From Eleginops maclovinus (lineage: Eukaryota > Chordata > Actinopteri > Perciformes > Eleginopidae): a stretch of 64,000 nt of DNA. The stretch covers positions 26,952,257-27,016,256 of the forward strand of contig NC_086350.1 of NCBI RefSeq assembly GCF_036324505.1, read 5' to 3'. Positions 1 through 64,000 of this stretch are shown in pieces (positions within the stretch are counted from its first letter, which is position 1; every line of letters begins with the position of its first letter). The notes beneath the pieces were generated by a model. The model made no database searches. It was not told where the DNA came from and saw only the letters and a program-made list of their open reading frames with translations. Position numbers and translations under genes: made by a program.

Positions 1-61330
<61,330 letters not shown>

Positions 61331-61342
61331 GACCTCACAGCT

Positions 61343-62733
61343 CTGAAACACACACACAGCATTACAGGTTACAACATATTGCCATTTCATTGCAAAATGT
61401 CAAAACAACAGAGTTAAACGTACAGGTATATTGAGCAGCCTGATAAAAGGATTTCCAATAAAGACAGGACAGTTACTAAAGATTGAATTAGTAACCTAAT
61501 TTGAGTATCAGGATATAAAAGTAATTTTACCTGATTACTTTCTGTTACAGTTGGATTACCTCAAATGCATGCATACATTATAACTTACATTTAAGGTATA
61601 TTTATCAGCCTGATCATAGACATTTCAATAAAATCAGGAAAGTGTTTCGCCCATTAGAGTGCCAAGGCTTTCCTCAGACCCTGACAGCATCACCTTGAGC
61701 AAAGTCAGGGATGGAGCCTGCTTGGTTGAATGCAAAGAGCACTGCATTCAATTCAGGACAATATACAGCAAATATTTAGCGTGGAGCTTTGGTTAATGGC
61801 GGTCTTAACTGTGCAACAACAAGGGACACTAACATTAAGACGGGTTTGTGGGATCTGATCGTGTTTTCAGTCTAACGTTACTTGCTGCCCCACCAAGGTG
61901 ACTGCTGCTGGCATCTCAGCCTGAGACCAGAGCAAACCCAGTGATGCATGGTCAGATGTGACCTGGCCATAATAAAATCAAACTATTAGGTAATGTATGA
62001 TGAACTAAATGCACACCTGAGGGTTGTCTTCGGGCTGTTAAATTAGATCAAAGCAATGACAACAAAAGCGCACATCTCCCGTCAACCTTGTGAAATAAGC
62101 TTACCGGCTACGCAGCGTTAGCTAAATCCGATAGTCAGTGGATTCTGGCTAAACTTCATACAGACTGATAAGAATCGTACTCTCCCTGCTATACATTTTT
62201 CATTGTCTACGTATTTAAATACCCTTGGCTGCTGCGCACAAAACACAAACACGGAAGATGATCAAGGCAATGCTATGCATCACCATCAAGCTGGGCTTAG
62301 AAAATATTGACTTCCTGTTGTGGTTTTCAAAATACAACTCCACAGGCGATAATTCTGGATGTTAAAACTATAAAGATCACATAAGTAACCACACATTTAA
62401 TTTTTATGGGGAACATTTACTTTAGGAAAATTGCATAACGTATCTCTCTTCGACCACACTATGCATGTCATCCCTCCGCTGGCATTTGTTTTGAAAGCGA
62501 AGTCTCAACACATCCGGTCTGATGTGCTTAATTCGGGCTAGCTTTACCTATAATAAGCTAACTGTTAGCGAGCGAGCTTCGTAGGGGGATTTTACAAAAG
62601 GACATGACAATAAAAGCTGTTCTAATCACCTGACATCAAGTTGAAACGCATTGGCAGTTACGTGGTTCATGTCAGAATACCTATATCCACCGAAACACTC
62701 ACAATTAAGGCTTAAATTGAATCTTTCCCGTAC
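61343..62733. other. wwp2 intron 1
   Basis: Between non-coding exon 1 and the start-codon exon. It includes a small GTTACTTTC-like repeat fragment near 61480-61575; otherwise unassigned. Confidence 0.6.
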
Positions 62734-62795
62734 CTTTTTCAGCTGTGTTCTGTGTTGCTGTCGCTACTGAACTTTCATTTCCGCCTCAGTGATAA
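62734..62795 (-). other. wwp2: wwp2 exon 1, 5' UTR (start estimated)
   Basis: On the minus strand a good donor (GAAAAAG then GTACGGGAAAG) lies at 62732-62733, about 1.4 kb upstream of the coding exon. That exon in turn has an acceptor just before its ATG, so a non-coding first exon must exist upstream. The high-coordinate edge is a guess; the transcription start is not visible. An E-box lies just upstream. This is inference, supported by WWP2 having a non-coding first exon in other vertebrates. Confidence 0.55.
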
Positions 62796-62796
62796 T

Positions 62797-62806
62797 ATCA
62801 CGTGAC
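62797..62806. promoter_or_regulatory. E-box CACGTG in GTCACGTGAT context, likely wwp2 core promoter
   Basis: The palindrome CACGTG sits at 62799-62804, immediately upstream of the inferred non-coding exon 1. The context resembles sites bound by USF and MITF/TFE factors. No TATA box is obvious in the flanks. Its promoter role is inferred from position only. Confidence 0.4.
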
Positions 62807-62810
62807 CCAG

Positions 62811-64000
62811 GGTATGTCTTTTTTATTGAACAAAGGATTGTGGGTCATAAATAATTGTAAACATCATCACCTAATATTGTCCCTTTCTATATTTCAAATC
62901 AGTTTGTTTTGCTTTACATACAGATAAAATAAAGTATACATCTAACTTAATTAAGTTATTGTTAAATACATTTTAAAGCAAGGAATGAATAGTTATCAAA
63001 ACAGGAATGTAATGTATAAATCCCAAATATATTTACTATTTAACACTTTAGTTCATATTTAGGCTTTAAGTGACCACCAAAGTAATATTCAAAGAGAAAC
63101 AAATACAATTACAAACCTAATGAAGCTAAGAATCTATCAACATTAGAGATGTTATACTCAATATAGAAGTCAAGTGCAATGTAAGTCCAATTTTCACTCT
63201 ACAACAAGTAGAAGTATGAAGTAGCAGAAAATGGACAAACTTAGTTAAACACCACAATACTGTTCTAAAGTAAAGTATTTCAGTAAATGTATTTAGTTAC
63301 CGTTCACCACTGTCTTACTGTACCCGGGCACGTAACACCCGGCCGTGACCTGATGCCCTTTGATGTAGTTTATGTGAGAATGAAAAGCTGTCTTCCATGA
63401 GTAAGCAGTAGCATATACACCAACACTGAAGCACATGAGCACACATTACAGTTTAAAAAAGCAGGAATAAAATCTGAGCTGACAGAAAATGCTCCATTTT
63501 AATACACACAGTTACAGTAAGCTCACACACACTTTTTTATGAACATATAGGTTCACCTGCTGAATTAAAAACAGAACAAATGAACCAAAGAAAGAGAAAC
63601 CATGAAGCAGATTCAGGCAGTAGGCGTATAGATTCACTCTTAAAGTATTAGCCTACAGAACAGAACAGCTGACAGAGGAGAGAGAACATCTGGTCCTTTA
63701 CAACAAACACTAGGTTTCAAGGTTTCAAGGTTTTATTTGTCATATGCACAGCAGATACAGCGTATATGTTGGCAATGAAAATCTTATGTCGCGTGCTCCT
63801 CCAACAACTCCACATACATGGTGCAAATAAGATAAATAAAATAGTGCAAAAACCTATTTTTTACTGAGATTGTAATAATAAAAAACCGAGAGTAACAAAT
63901 GTTTGTGGCAATCCATCTAAAAGAAAGCAGCATTTTCACAAGCCGTAGTTCCTGTGTAAAATTCCAACCATAATCTTGATATCGATTCCTTAATGGTAAA
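62811..64000. other. 5' flank of wwp2
   Basis: No neighbouring gene recognised. It holds fragments of dispersed repeats (about 63230-63312 and 63640-63715) and a LINE-type 3' end on the minus strand (63714-63846). Confidence 0.65.
63714..63846 (-). mobile_element. LINE-type 3' end with short tail repeats
   Basis: Read on the minus strand it ends ...GACAAATAAAACCTTGAAAC and repeats CCTTGAAA. The interior TTGCCAACATATACGCTGTA is widespread in fish. Coding part absent. Confidence 0.55.

Overview
This is vertebrate nuclear DNA, almost certainly from a teleost fish and probably a percomorph. The evidence is a split gene with short coding exons, about twenty long (CA/TG)n microsatellites, a Rex3-type LINE, a fish Tc1 element, tRNA-derived SINEs and many MITEs. 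There are no operons, ribosome binding sites or prokaryotic genes. Apart from transposon remnants, one protein-coding gene fills the window: wwp2, encoding a NEDD4-family HECT E3 ubiquitin ligase on the minus strand. It was rebuilt exon by exon from GT/AG splice sites and phase continuity. A non-coding exon 1 lies near 62.75 kb and the start codon is at 61330. Exons 2-23 run leftward to 1157. The last coding exon (the C-terminal ~30 residues) lies beyond base 1.

Protein layout, N to C: C2 domain (exons 2-5), a Ser/Pro-rich linker (exons 6-8), WW1 (exons 8-9), WW2 (exons 9-10), a short linker (exon 11), WW3 (exons 11-12), WW4 (exon 13) and the HECT domain (exons 14-23). Similarity to mammalian WWP2 is higher than to WWP1 or ITCH. 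The N-terminus (MAAASVSRPGG...EKSQLILK) and the HECT segment [20 protein letters not shown] are diagnostic.

Intron 16 (7462-9554) carries a complete mir-140 hairpin in the sense orientation of wwp2. Both mature arms match the known vertebrate miR-140 sequences. This is the conserved WWP2/miR-140 locus of vertebrate cartilage biology and it confirms the gene call.

The remaining ~95% is intronic and heavily repeat-laden. Intron 10 (15.4-23.2 kb) has two arrays of the same 57-bp minisatellite. Intron 9 has a 33-bp tandem array in a composite element. Intron 5 has several MITEs and LINE tails. Intron 2 (49.2-61.3 kb) has a decayed Rex3 LINE, a hAT transposase C-terminus, a broken Tc1 transposase, a SINE with clean target-site duplications, hairpin MITEs and a probable solo LTR. 

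Points worth attention: an exon-phase conflict (one extra base) in linker exon 7; CA/TG repeats touching several splice sites; complementary inverted repeats on either side of exon 5; and a repeat copy ending within a few bases of the exon 10 donor. I found no undescribed gene system. The novelty is in possible splicing and RNA-structure effects of repeats in a known locus.
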